Shown one piece after another: positions 8,254 through 14,844 of a stretch of DNA of 64,000 nucleotides. Source of the stretch: JAYFRL01 sp034925905 (GTDB lineage Bacteria; Bacillota; Clostridia; Lachnospirales; Anaerotignaceae); NCBI GenBank assembly GCA_034925905.1, contig JAYFRL010000005.1, positions 62,001 through 126,000 on the forward strand. The letters are read 5' to 3'. The translations under genes and the position numbers were made by a program. Numbering within the stretch: the first letter of the stretch is position 1; each line of letters starts with the position of its first letter. A model generated the notes under the pieces. That model was not told the DNA's origin. It saw only the letters and a program-made list of their open reading frames with translations, and ran no database searches.

Positions 8254-8493
8254 ACAAAAATCACCTTTCCAAATATATTTTACACATATGTTATGGAATT
8301 ATGATGATATTATACATAAAAAAACCATATTTGTAAAGAGTTTTTAACATTAGTTAATATTTTATTAATATTTAGAACCTAGTTTAATAATAACCCCCCT
8401 GAAATTAAGGATAAATCCAAGGATACAATTTTTGTTGAATTTTAATATGGAAAAAAATTGTATTCTTTACAACTTAAATTTTATGTGTTAATA

Positions 8494-8522
8494 TGTACAC
8501 TTTCCTTTTTTTTTGTTATAAT
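8494..8522 (+). promoter_or_regulatory. Sigma-A promoter of the hydrogenase-sensor operon
   Basis: TGTACA (8494-8499) and a perfect TATAAT (8517-8522) are spaced 17 bp apart, about 45 bp before the DRTGG start codon. Confidence 0.65.
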
Positions 8523-8544
8523 TGATTAAATTGATGAATCAATT
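8520..8544. promoter_or_regulatory. Inverted repeat overlapping the -10 box, candidate operator
   Basis: AATTGATT and AATCAATT form a perfect 8-bp inverted repeat with a 9-bp spacer. The left arm overlaps the -10 box, and the right arm ends 25 bp before the start codon. A repressor bound here would block the promoter. The protein is unknown. Confidence 0.45.
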
Positions 8545-8569
8545 ATTTTTTAATTGGGAGGGTTAAAAT

Positions 8570-8917
8570 ATGACTTTGAGTGACGTGGTAAAACTGCTGA
8601 AAGCAAAGGTCATGACGGAAAACGCAGACCTTAGCGCTGAATGCTATAGGGCTTGCGGAGCAGACCTTATGAGCGATGTTCTCGCATTTTCAAAAGATAA
8701 ATCTATACTTCTTACCGGTCTCATGAACATACAGGTTGTACGCACAGCTGAAATGATGGATATAAAGACTATAATATTTGTAAGAGGGAAAATTGCCACG
8801 CCGGAAATAATCAGCCTTGCTAAGGAAATGGAAATAACTATTCTTTGCACAGATTATCCGCTTTATGAGGCCTGCGGAATATTATATTCAAAAGGTCTCG
8901 GAAATGTTGAGGAATAG
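8570..8917 (+). CDS. DRTGG-domain protein, first copy
   Basis: A 115-residue single-domain protein of the DRTGG fold, a small domain otherwise found in phosphotransacetylase-like and CBS-containing proteins. The core reads from KVMTENADLSAE to CTDYPLYEACGIL. It has no catalytic motif I recognise and is likely a ligand-binding or protein-interaction unit. The RBS is GGGAGGG before ATG 8570. It is the first gene of a tight five-gene run; the next start lies two bases after its stop. A second DRTGG gene lies at 10740-11072 in the same run. The arrangement DRTGG, HATPase, hydrogenase-like, DRTGG, PHP is conserved near bifurcating hydrogenases in Clostridia, which points to redox or hydrogen signalling. 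Confidence 0.85.
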   Translation: MTLSDVVKLLKAKVMTENADLSAECYRACGADLMSDVLAFSKDKSILLTGLMNIQVVRTAEMMDIKTIIFVRGKIATPEIISLAKEMEITILCTDYPLYEACGILYSKGLGNVEE

Positions 8918-8919
8918 CT

Positions 8920-9330
8920 ATGAAGCTCCATTATGATATAAATGGAGATGAATTTTTGGCTGCGGGAAATGCTTCAAGCGATGTAAAGCGCAACCTTAAG
9001 CAGCTTGGCATACCTGCGGAGATTATCAAAAAGGTTTCAATAGCAATGTATGAGGCTGAAATAAATATGGTTATACACGCAAACGGCGGGGTAATAGACG
9101 TTGATATAATGCCGGACGGTATTTATGTTGTTCTAAAGGATAAAGGACCCGGTATCCCGGATATTAATTTGGCTATGCAGGAAGGTTATTCAACGGCAAG
9201 CAACGAAGCAAGAGAGCTTGGTTTTGGAGCAGGCATGGGGCTGCCCAATATGAAGAGATTCGCAGACGACATAAAAATAACTTCCGTTTTGGGAGTAGGA
9301 ACAACTGTTGAGTTGACAGTAAAATTATAA
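8920..9330 (+). CDS. Anti-sigma-factor-type ATPase (RsbW-like HATPase)
   Basis: A 136-residue GHKL-type ATP-binding domain with the N-box region AMYEAEINMVIH, a DKGPGIPD G1 box and GFGAGMGLPNMKRF. This is the anti-sigma kinase layout of RsbW/SpoIIAB. RsbW-type proteins phosphorylate an anti-anti-sigma (STAS) partner and hold a sigma factor, but neither partner is encoded in this window. The position between a DRTGG protein and a hydrogenase-like iron-sulfur protein suggests it passes a redox signal on. A GAGG lies in the end of the previous gene, and the start follows that stop by two bases. Kinase activity is inferred from the intact ATP lid. Confidence 0.88.
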   Translation: MKLHYDINGDEFLAAGNASSDVKRNLKQLGIPAEIIKKVSIAMYEAEINMVIHANGGVIDVDIMPDGIYVVLKDKGPGIPDINLAMQEGYSTASNEARELGFGAGMGLPNMKRFADDIKITSVLGVGTTVELTVKL

Positions 9331-9349
9331 TTATTTAAGGAGGGGTATC

Positions 9350-10738
9350 ATGCCGGACAGGTATTTTCACTCTGTGACGTTAAACACTGATAAATGTGTC
9401 GGTTGTACCGATTGTATAAAAAGATGCCCTACTGAGGCTATACGTGTTCATAATGGCAAGGCTGAAATAACGAATGAAAGATGTATAGACTGTGGAATGT
9501 GCATATATGTCTGTAGGCATCATGCTAAAAAAGCCACTACAGATCCTATAAGTATAATAGATAACTTTAAATATAAAATTGCAATACCCGCACCAACTTT
9601 TTATGCGCAGTTTAAGGAAACGTATGATATAAACAAAATCCTCACTGCAATTAAAAAACTCGGATTTGACGACGTTTTTGAGGTTGCAAGGGCTGCGGAA
9701 GCTATAACGGAGCGCTCAAGGCAAATCATGGCTGAAGGCACATGCAAAAAACCTGTTATATCATCTGCCTGTCCTGCAATAACAAGACTTATTTCAAAAA
9801 GATTCCCAACACTTATAGATAATATCCTGCCTATTATTTCACCTATGGAGGCTGCAGCAATGGCCGCAAGGAAACATGCTGAAGACAAAGGAATTGCCGC
9901 AGAAGAGATAGGTATTTTTTTCATAAGTCCGTGCGCGGCAAAGGTTACAAACGTGCGTAAGCCTATAGAAGTGCGCAATACTAATGTTGACGGAGTTATT
10001 TCCATGGAGGAAGTATATCTGCTTCTTCTTCCGATAATAAAAAGCCTGAAACCTGAGGAAATAGAGCCTCTGTGCCAATGCAGGGGAATGGGCGTTAAAT
10101 GGGCGGAAATAGGGGGAGAAGGGCATTTGCTCCAGATAAGCAACGCTATTTCTGTTGACGGTGTTGAGGATGTTATAAAGGTTATGGAGCTTGTTGAAAA
10201 CGGCCAGCTTGAAAATGTTGATTTCATAGAAGGGCTTGCCTGTAAGGGCGGATGTTTGGGCGGAGCGCTTACCGTTACAAATGCATTCGTGGCAAAGAAT
10301 TATTTGCTTAGAGTTGAAAAAAACGCAAAAAAATATGCTCCAGAGCAGACGAGAAATGTTGACAGTTATTTTGAAGGGTTAAACCTTAACACGACTAAGA
10401 AAATCAAAGCTGATAATATCCTTAAGCTTGACGATGACTTGAATGTAGCAATAATGAAGCTTGGGGAAATAACGGAGCTTTATAACCAACTTCCACAGAT
10501 AGACTGCGGAAGCTGCGGAGCACCTACGTGTATGGCGCTTGCGGAGGATATAGTCCAGGGCAAGGCAATGCTTGAAGATTGCACTTTTATGCTTAGGGAC
10601 AAGGTTAAAAAGCTTGCGGAGGATATGGTTGGTCTTGCAGATATGCTGCCGCCTTCTATAGGAAACAAATCAAACAAGAAAAGCACTGAAACAGTTGAAA
10701 CAGTTGAAACGGTTGAAGCAAATGATGGAGGCTTATGA
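9350..10738 (+). CDS. [FeFe]-hydrogenase-like iron-sulfur protein, putative sensor
   Basis: A 462-residue protein. Two [4Fe-4S] ferredoxin motifs lie at the N-terminus (CVGCTDCIKRCP and CIDCGMCIYVC), then an [FeFe]-hydrogenase large-subunit domain, then a C-terminal four-cysteine Fe-S motif, DCGSCGAPTC. The four H-cluster cysteines are kept in altered motifs: SSACPA in place of TSCCPGW, SPCAAK in place of MPCTAKK, and LACKGGC. The proton-relay cysteine is absent. This pattern fits the putatively sensory hydrogenase groups rather than fast catalysts. The C-terminus ends in a Thr-Val-Glu repeat. AAGGAGGGG precedes the ATG, and the next gene starts one base after its stop. Sensing of H2 or redox state is inference. 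Confidence 0.85.
   Translation: MPDRYFHSVTLNTDKCVGCTDCIKRCPTEAIRVHNGKAEITNERCIDCGMCIYVCRHHAKKATTDPISIIDNFKYKIAIPAPTFYAQFKETYDINKILTAIKKLGFDDVFEVARAAEAITERSRQIMAEGTCKKPVISSACPAITRLISKRFPTLIDNILPIISPMEAAAMAARKHAEDKGIAAEEIGIFFISPCAAKVTNVRKPIEVRNTNVDGVISMEEVYLLLLPIIKSLKPEEIEPLCQCRGMGVKWAEIGGEGHLLQISNAISVDGVEDVIKVMELVENGQLENVDFIEGLACKGGCLGGALTVTNAFVAKNYLLRVEKNAKKYAPEQTRNVDSYFEGLNLNTTKKIKADNILKLDDDLNVAIMKLGEITELYNQLPQIDCGSCGAPTCMALAEDIVQGKAMLEDCTFMLRDKVKKLAEDMVGLADMLPPSIGNKSNKKSTETVETVETVEANDGGL
10688..10714 (+). repeat. Three tandem 9-bp units encoding Thr-Val-Glu repeats
   Basis: GAAACAGTT occurs twice followed by GAAACGGTT, at the very end of the hydrogenase-like gene. Copy number could vary by slippage without breaking the frame. 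Confidence 0.75.
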
Positions 10739-10739
10739 T

Positions 10740-11072
10740 ATGACTGCAGGTGAGATAAAAACAGCTTTAAACCTTAAATGCTTAACAGGTGAAGCCGGAC
10801 TTTCAAATGAGGTTTCCGGTGGGTATACAGGAGATTTATTGAGTTGGGTAATGGCAAACGCCCAGGAAAAAAACGTCTGGATAACCGTTCAAGGCCATAT
10901 GAATTCTATAGCCGTTGCAAGTTTATCGGGGATTTCATGCATAATAATGGCAGAAAACAGTCTTCCTGAGGAGGACGCCATAAAAAAAGCCGCGGAAGAA
11001 GGAATTCCTGTTTTTTCAACTGAAAAACCAAGCTATATAATAATAAAAGAGCTTATATCCCTTGATATTTGA
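10740..11072 (+). CDS. DRTGG-domain protein, second copy
   Basis: A 110-residue DRTGG-domain protein, beginning MTAGEIKTALNLKCLTGEAG and ending FSTEKPSYIIIKELISLDI. The ATG at 10740 is chosen over an upstream in-frame start at 10695 because GGAGG lies about eight bases before it and the hydrogenase-like gene ends at 10738. It is a diverged paralogue of the first DRTGG gene, so the pair may bind different ligands or form a heteromer around the sensor. No enzymatic motif is seen. Confidence 0.85.
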   Translation: MTAGEIKTALNLKCLTGEAGLSNEVSGGYTGDLLSWVMANAQEKNVWITVQGHMNSIAVASLSGISCIIMAENSLPEEDAIKKAAEEGIPVFSTEKPSYIIIKELISLDI

Positions 11073-11094
11073 TTGTTTTTTAGGAGGTAAACAT

Positions 11095-11808
11095 ATGAAA
11101 TTTAGCTATGATTTGCATATACATTCGGCGCTTTCTCCTTGCGGGGACAATGATATGACGCCCAATAATATAGTGAATATGGCTATGCTTCAAGGGCTTG
11201 ATATAATTGCTGTTACAGACCATAATTCCTGCGGCAATGTTGAGGCTGCCATTAAAGTCTCCGAAGGAACCGGAGTTTTGGTTGTTCCGGGGATGGAAGC
11301 GGAAACTTCTGAAGGCATACATGTGGTGTGTTTTTTTCCTGATATCAAAATTGCCATGAAAGCCCATGATATAATTAAAAATAGGCTTCCTGGCATAAAA
11401 AACAAAGAAAAAATATATGGAGAACAGTTTTATATGGATGCTACGGACGAGATTACGGGTAAAGAAGAAAACTTGCTCGTTGTTTCGTCCGATATATCAA
11501 TATACGAACTTTTTGATATCGTTTCAGACCTTGGGGGGGCTTGCGTTCCTGCCCATGTAGACAGGGAGTCTTACAGCATAATGGCTGTCCTTGGTGCGAT
11601 TCCTGAGGATTTAAACGTAAACACAATAGAAATTTCGAAAAATAAAATTCCGGAGGAATATATAAAAGAAAATCCATATATCGGAAAATATAAATATATA
11701 ACCTCGTCAGACGCGCATTATCTTGAAGACATTTCTGAGAACACAAATTTTATTGATATTCCCGAAAAAACTCCGAAGGCTGTTATAAAATATTTAAAAG
11801 AAAAATAA
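11095..11808 (+). CDS. PHP-domain phosphoesterase
   Basis: A 237-residue PHP-domain protein. The metal-binding motifs are present: DLHIHSALSPCGD near the start, VTDHN at about 39-43, GMEAET, PAHVDR and SSDAHY. PHP enzymes hydrolyse phosphoesters such as phosphorylated sugars, nucleotides or histidinol phosphate, and the specificity cannot be told here. The ATG at 11095 follows TAGGAGGT at good spacing; an upstream in-frame start at 11062 lacks a ribosome site. It is the last gene of the DRTGG/HATPase/hydrogenase-like run, and the 300 bp that follow carry a new promoter. It may produce or remove a small phosphorylated signal for that module, which is inference. Confidence 0.87.
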   Translation: MKFSYDLHIHSALSPCGDNDMTPNNIVNMAMLQGLDIIAVTDHNSCGNVEAAIKVSEGTGVLVVPGMEAETSEGIHVVCFFPDIKIAMKAHDIIKNRLPGIKNKEKIYGEQFYMDATDEITGKEENLLVVSSDISIYELFDIVSDLGGACVPAHVDRESYSIMAVLGAIPEDLNVNTIEISKNKIPEEYIKENPYIGKYKYITSSDAHYLEDISENTNFIDIPEKTPKAVIKYLKEK

Positions 11809-11914
11809 TTTTCGTTAAATTCATAGCAAACCAACAATGTCGAAAAAACGGAAAACTGTAGTTGATTTAACAATAATAATTGCATAAAAAATAAATTAAG
11901 TAGATAAAAACCTC

Positions 11915-11943
11915 TTGCGGTTTGTATCATGCTATGGTATACT
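11915..11943 (+). promoter_or_regulatory. Sigma-A promoter of the HydABC operon
   Basis: TTGCGG (11915-11920) and TATACT (11938-11943) have 17 bp spacing. The predicted RNA start near 11950 gives a leader of about 160 nt containing the Rex-like site. Confidence 0.6.
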
Positions 11944-12043
11944 TTCACTATCTGAATGAATTTTTATTCGGGTATATTTTTTTGTTAAAAATTGTAATTT
12001 CATTTTTATTCGTGTTAAAGTTTGATGTAACAATAACAATCAG

Positions 12044-12061
12044 GCGTTAATGTTTTAACGA
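12044..12061. promoter_or_regulatory. Rex-like redox operator upstream of HydABC
   Basis: GCGTTAATGTTTTAACGA matches the Rex consensus TTGTTAANNNNTTAACAA at 11 of 14 fixed positions, with a perfect CGTTAA/TTAACG core. Rex represses fermentation and hydrogenase genes when NADH/NAD+ is low. The site lies about 100 bases after the predicted promoter and 50 bases before the first gene, so it would act as a roadblock or on a second promoter. Confidence 0.6.
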
Positions 12062-12111
12062 AAAAACATTTAGAAATAAGTGCAATTAATTTATGGGAGG
12101 TACAAGTTAAT

Positions 12112-12597
12112 ATGTGCAAAAATGCTGTTTCTGAATTTAGCAGTGCGGATAGAGACAAGGTAATGGAATTTGTCTCTGAGCAAAAAGGCGTTCAGGGAGC
12201 GCTCATTCCAGTTCTCCATAGTGTTCAGGAGCACTTCGGCTATGTTCCATACGAAGCTCAGAAGATTATATCAGAACAAATGAATATCCCGCTTACAGAG
12301 ATTTATGGAGTTATAACATTTTACTCAAGGTTTTCCCTTATACCTACAGGAAAATATAAAGTTTCTGTTTGTTTGGGAACAGCTTGTTATGTTAGAGGCT
12401 CCGAGCTTATTTTGGAAAAGGTCGAAAAAACGCTTGGCCTTAAAGATGGGGAATCATCAGCAGACGGATTATTCTCAGTTGCAGCAACACGTTGCGTAGG
12501 CGCTTGCGGTCTTGCCCCTGTTATGACTGTGAATGGAGACGTTTACGGGAAAGTAAAACCTGAACAGGTTGAAAGCATTATAGCTAAGTACAAATAA
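12112..12597 (+). CDS. hydC: NuoE-like [2Fe-2S] subunit of bifurcating hydrogenase (HydC)
   Basis: A 161-residue NuoE/HydC protein: an N-terminal helical region and a thioredoxin-like [2Fe-2S] domain with the cysteine pattern GTACYVRGS then RCVGACGLAP. In HydABC enzymes HydC passes electrons between HydB and the other clusters. Start ATG follows GGGAGGT. It is the first gene of a four-gene operon (12112-16626). The presence of NADH- and ferredoxin-linked subunits together is the mark of electron-bifurcating hydrogenases, which make H2 from NADH and reduced ferredoxin or run in reverse. Confidence 0.92.
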   Translation: MCKNAVSEFSSADRDKVMEFVSEQKGVQGALIPVLHSVQEHFGYVPYEAQKIISEQMNIPLTEIYGVITFYSRFSLIPTGKYKVSVCLGTACYVRGSELILEKVEKTLGLKDGESSADGLFSVAATRCVGACGLAPVMTVNGDVYGKVKPEQVESIIAKYK

Positions 12598-12620
12598 GTA
12601 TTATTTAAGGTGGGGATTTT

Positions 12621-12983
12621 ATGAAAACATTAGCAGAGCTTCAAGCTATAAAAGAAAAAGCTAAGCAAGAGGTGCAGTTAAGGAAAGAAAATTCAGGATA
12701 TAAAATTGTTGTTGGTATGGCAACCTGCGGTATTGCTGCCGGAGCAAGGCCTGTTATGACAGCAATAATCGAAGAGGTTGAAAAAAGGAATCTTAAAAAT
12801 GTTGTTGTGGCACAGACAGGCTGTGTTGGGCTCTGTCAATATGAGCCTATTGTAGACGTATATGATCCTGACGGAAACAAAACTACTTATATTAGAATGA
12901 CACCTGAAAAGGCAGTCAAAGTTGTTCTTGAACACCTTGTAAACGGCAAACCGATTGCAGAATTTACAATCGGCAGAATTTAG
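12621..12983 (+). CDS. Thioredoxin-like [2Fe-2S] ferredoxin between HydC and HydB
   Basis: A 120-residue protein with one thioredoxin-like [2Fe-2S] ferredoxin domain. The cysteines lie in MATCGIAAG and TGCVGLCQYEP. It is shorter than NuoE and lacks the N-terminal helical part. Genes like this are common between hydC and hydB in clostridial HydABC operons. The domain repeats the N-terminal domain of HydB, suggesting an accessory electron carrier or a fourth subunit. RBS AAGGTGGGG. It is 23 bases after the previous stop and about 40 before the next start. Confidence 0.88.
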   Translation: MKTLAELQAIKEKAKQEVQLRKENSGYKIVVGMATCGIAAGARPVMTAIIEEVEKRNLKNVVVAQTGCVGLCQYEPIVDVYDPDGNKTTYIRMTPEKAVKVVLEHLVNGKPIAEFTIGRI

Positions 12984-13024
12984 TAATTGAGTATTGAAAT
13001 TTAGGCAGTAGGAGGTCAGCCAAA

Positions 13025-14824
13025 ATGGAATTTTATCGCTCACATGTACTTGTTTGTGGCGGGACCGGATGTTCATCGTCAGGTTCACCTAAGTTAATTG
13101 AAATATTTGAAGAACAGCTTAAAGAAAAAGGTCTTGAAAAAGAGGTTAAAGTAGTAATGACAGGCTGCTTTGGTCTTTGTGCGTTAGGTCCGATAGTAAT
13201 AGTATATCCCGAGGGAGCTTTTTATAACCTTGTAAAACCTGAGGATGTCCCTGAGATAGTTGAAGAGCACCTTCTTAAAGGAAGAATAGTAAAAAGATTA
13301 CTCCACGAAGAAGCTTCGGAAGGAGCAGGAGGAGTAGCAAAATCTCTTAACGAGTTTGACTTCTATAAGAAACAAATGAGAATAGCTTTAAGAAACTGCG
13401 GTGTTATCGATCCAGAGAAGATTGATGAATACATAGGAGTTGACGGTTATCAGGCTCTTGCAAAAGTGTTAACCGAAATGACACCCGCAGAAGTTATAGA
13501 AGAAATTAAGAAATCCGGTATCCGCGGACGTGGCGGTGCAGGATTCCCAACAGGAATGAAATGGCAGTTTGCTGCGGCTTCTCAAGGGGATACTAAATAT
13601 GTTGCATGTAACGCCGACGAAGGTGACCCTGGTGCATTTATGGACAGAAGCGTTCTTGAGGGCGACCCTCATTCAGTGCTTGAGGCCATGGCAATAGCCG
13701 CTTATGCAATTGGAGCATCAAGAGGCTTTATATATGTTAGAGCGGAATACCCAATCGCTGTTAAAAGACTTCAGCATGCTATAAAAGAAGCAAGGAATGT
13801 AGAGCTTTTGGGAGACCATATTTTTGGAACAAATTTCAATTTTGATATAGAAATTAGACTTGGAGCAGGAGCTTTTGTTTGCGGTGAAGAAACAGCCCTT
13901 ATGACATCAATTGAAGGTCACAGAGGCGAACCCAGACCAAGACCTCCGTTCCCGGCTGTTAAAGGTATATTTGGGAAACCAACCGTATTAAACAATGTTG
14001 AAACCTATGCAAACATACCTATGATAATCCTTAAAGGTGCAGACTGGTTCAATAAAATCGGAACAGAAAAATCAAAAGGAACAAAAGTTTTTGCTCTTGG
14101 CGGAAAAATAAATAACACAGGTCTTGTTGAAGTTCCTATGGGAACAACAATGAGAGAAATCGTTTATGAAATAGGCGGCGGCTGCCCTAACGGAAAGAAA
14201 TTTAAGGCTGCGCAGACAGGCGGACCTTCTGGCGGATGTGTTCCTGCATCTCTTATAGATGTTCCCATTGATTATGATTCGCTTATTTCAATAGGAACAA
14301 TGATGGGCTCAGGCGGGCTTATAGTTATGGATGAAGACAACTGTATGGTTGACATAGCTAAATTTTTCCTTAAGTTTACAGTTGATGAAAGTTGCGGAAA
14401 ATGTCCTCCATGCCGTATAGGAACAAGAAGGATGCTTGAAATTCTGGAAAAGATAACTTCAGGCAATGGCGTTCCCGAAGATCTTGACAGGCTTGAAACA
14501 TTGGCAAAAACGATTAAGTCTTCAGCACTTTGCGGACTTGGTCAAACAGCTCCAAACCCTGTTTTAAGTACACTCAGATATTTTAGGGATGAATATGAAG
14601 CTCATATAAACGATAAGGTTTGTCCTGCCGGCGTTTGCAAGGCGCTTATAAACTATATTATTGATCCGGAGAAATGTATCGGTTGTACTGCATGTGCAAG
14701 AGTTTGCCCTGTTGGAGCCATATCAGGCAAGCTTAAAGAAGTTCATCATATTGATACTAAAAAATGTATTAAGTGTGGCGCTTGTATGGAAAAATGTCCT
14801 AAGAAAGCTATTTATAAAAAGTAA
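13025..14824 (+). CDS. hydB: NuoF-like NADH/FMN subunit of bifurcating hydrogenase (HydB)
   Basis: A 599-residue HydB. Domains in order are a thioredoxin-like [2Fe-2S] region (CGGTGCSS, TGCFGLC), the NADH- and FMN-binding NuoF core (GRGGAGFPTGMKW, CNADEGDPGAFMDRS), an SLBB segment, a [4Fe-4S] site ESCGKCPPCRIGT and two C-terminal ferredoxin clusters (CIGCTACARVCP and CIKCGACMEKCP). This subunit oxidises or reduces NAD(H) and holds the FMN where bifurcation is thought to occur. GGAGG precedes the ATG. All expected cofactor motifs are present. It is followed 20 bases later by hydA. Confidence 0.95.
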   Translation: MEFYRSHVLVCGGTGCSSSGSPKLIEIFEEQLKEKGLEKEVKVVMTGCFGLCALGPIVIVYPEGAFYNLVKPEDVPEIVEEHLLKGRIVKRLLHEEASEGAGGVAKSLNEFDFYKKQMRIALRNCGVIDPEKIDEYIGVDGYQALAKVLTEMTPAEVIEEIKKSGIRGRGGAGFPTGMKWQFAAASQGDTKYVACNADEGDPGAFMDRSVLEGDPHSVLEAMAIAAYAIGASRGFIYVRAEYPIAVKRLQHAIKEARNVELLGDHIFGTNFNFDIEIRLGAGAFVCGEETALMTSIEGHRGEPRPRPPFPAVKGIFGKPTVLNNVETYANIPMIILKGADWFNKIGTEKSKGTKVFALGGKINNTGLVEVPMGTTMREIVYEIGGGCPNGKKFKAAQTGGPSGGCVPASLIDVPIDYDSLISIGTMMGSGGLIVMDEDNCMVDIAKFFLKFTVDESCGKCPPCRIGTRRMLEILEKITSGNGVPEDLDRLETLAKTIKSSALCGLGQTAPNPVLSTLRYFRDEYEAHINDKVCPAGVCKALINYIIDPEKCIGCTACARVCPVGAISGKLKEVHHIDTKKCIKCGACMEKCPKKAIYKK

Positions 14825-14844
14825 AACAGGGAGGAAAGTCAGCT

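Larger units (their letters stand above)
8254..8569. other. Intergenic region with divergent promoters
   Basis: AT-rich sequence between the divergent M23 gene and the DRTGG gene. It holds the plus-strand promoter at 8494-8522 and an inverted repeat overlapping its -10 box (8520-8544). No coding frame or stable RNA structure was seen in the rest. Confidence 0.5.
11809..12111. other. Regulatory gap between the sensor operon and HydABC
   Basis: No coding frame was found. It holds a sigma-A promoter (11915-11943), a Rex half-site TTGTTAA at 11982-11988 and a near-consensus Rex operator at 12044-12061. No clear terminator separates it from the PHP gene, so some read-through into the hydrogenase genes is possible. 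Confidence 0.55.

Noticed and set aside
10695..10740. Upstream start for the second DRTGG protein
   Set aside because: It lies in the repeat tail of the previous gene and has no ribosome site.
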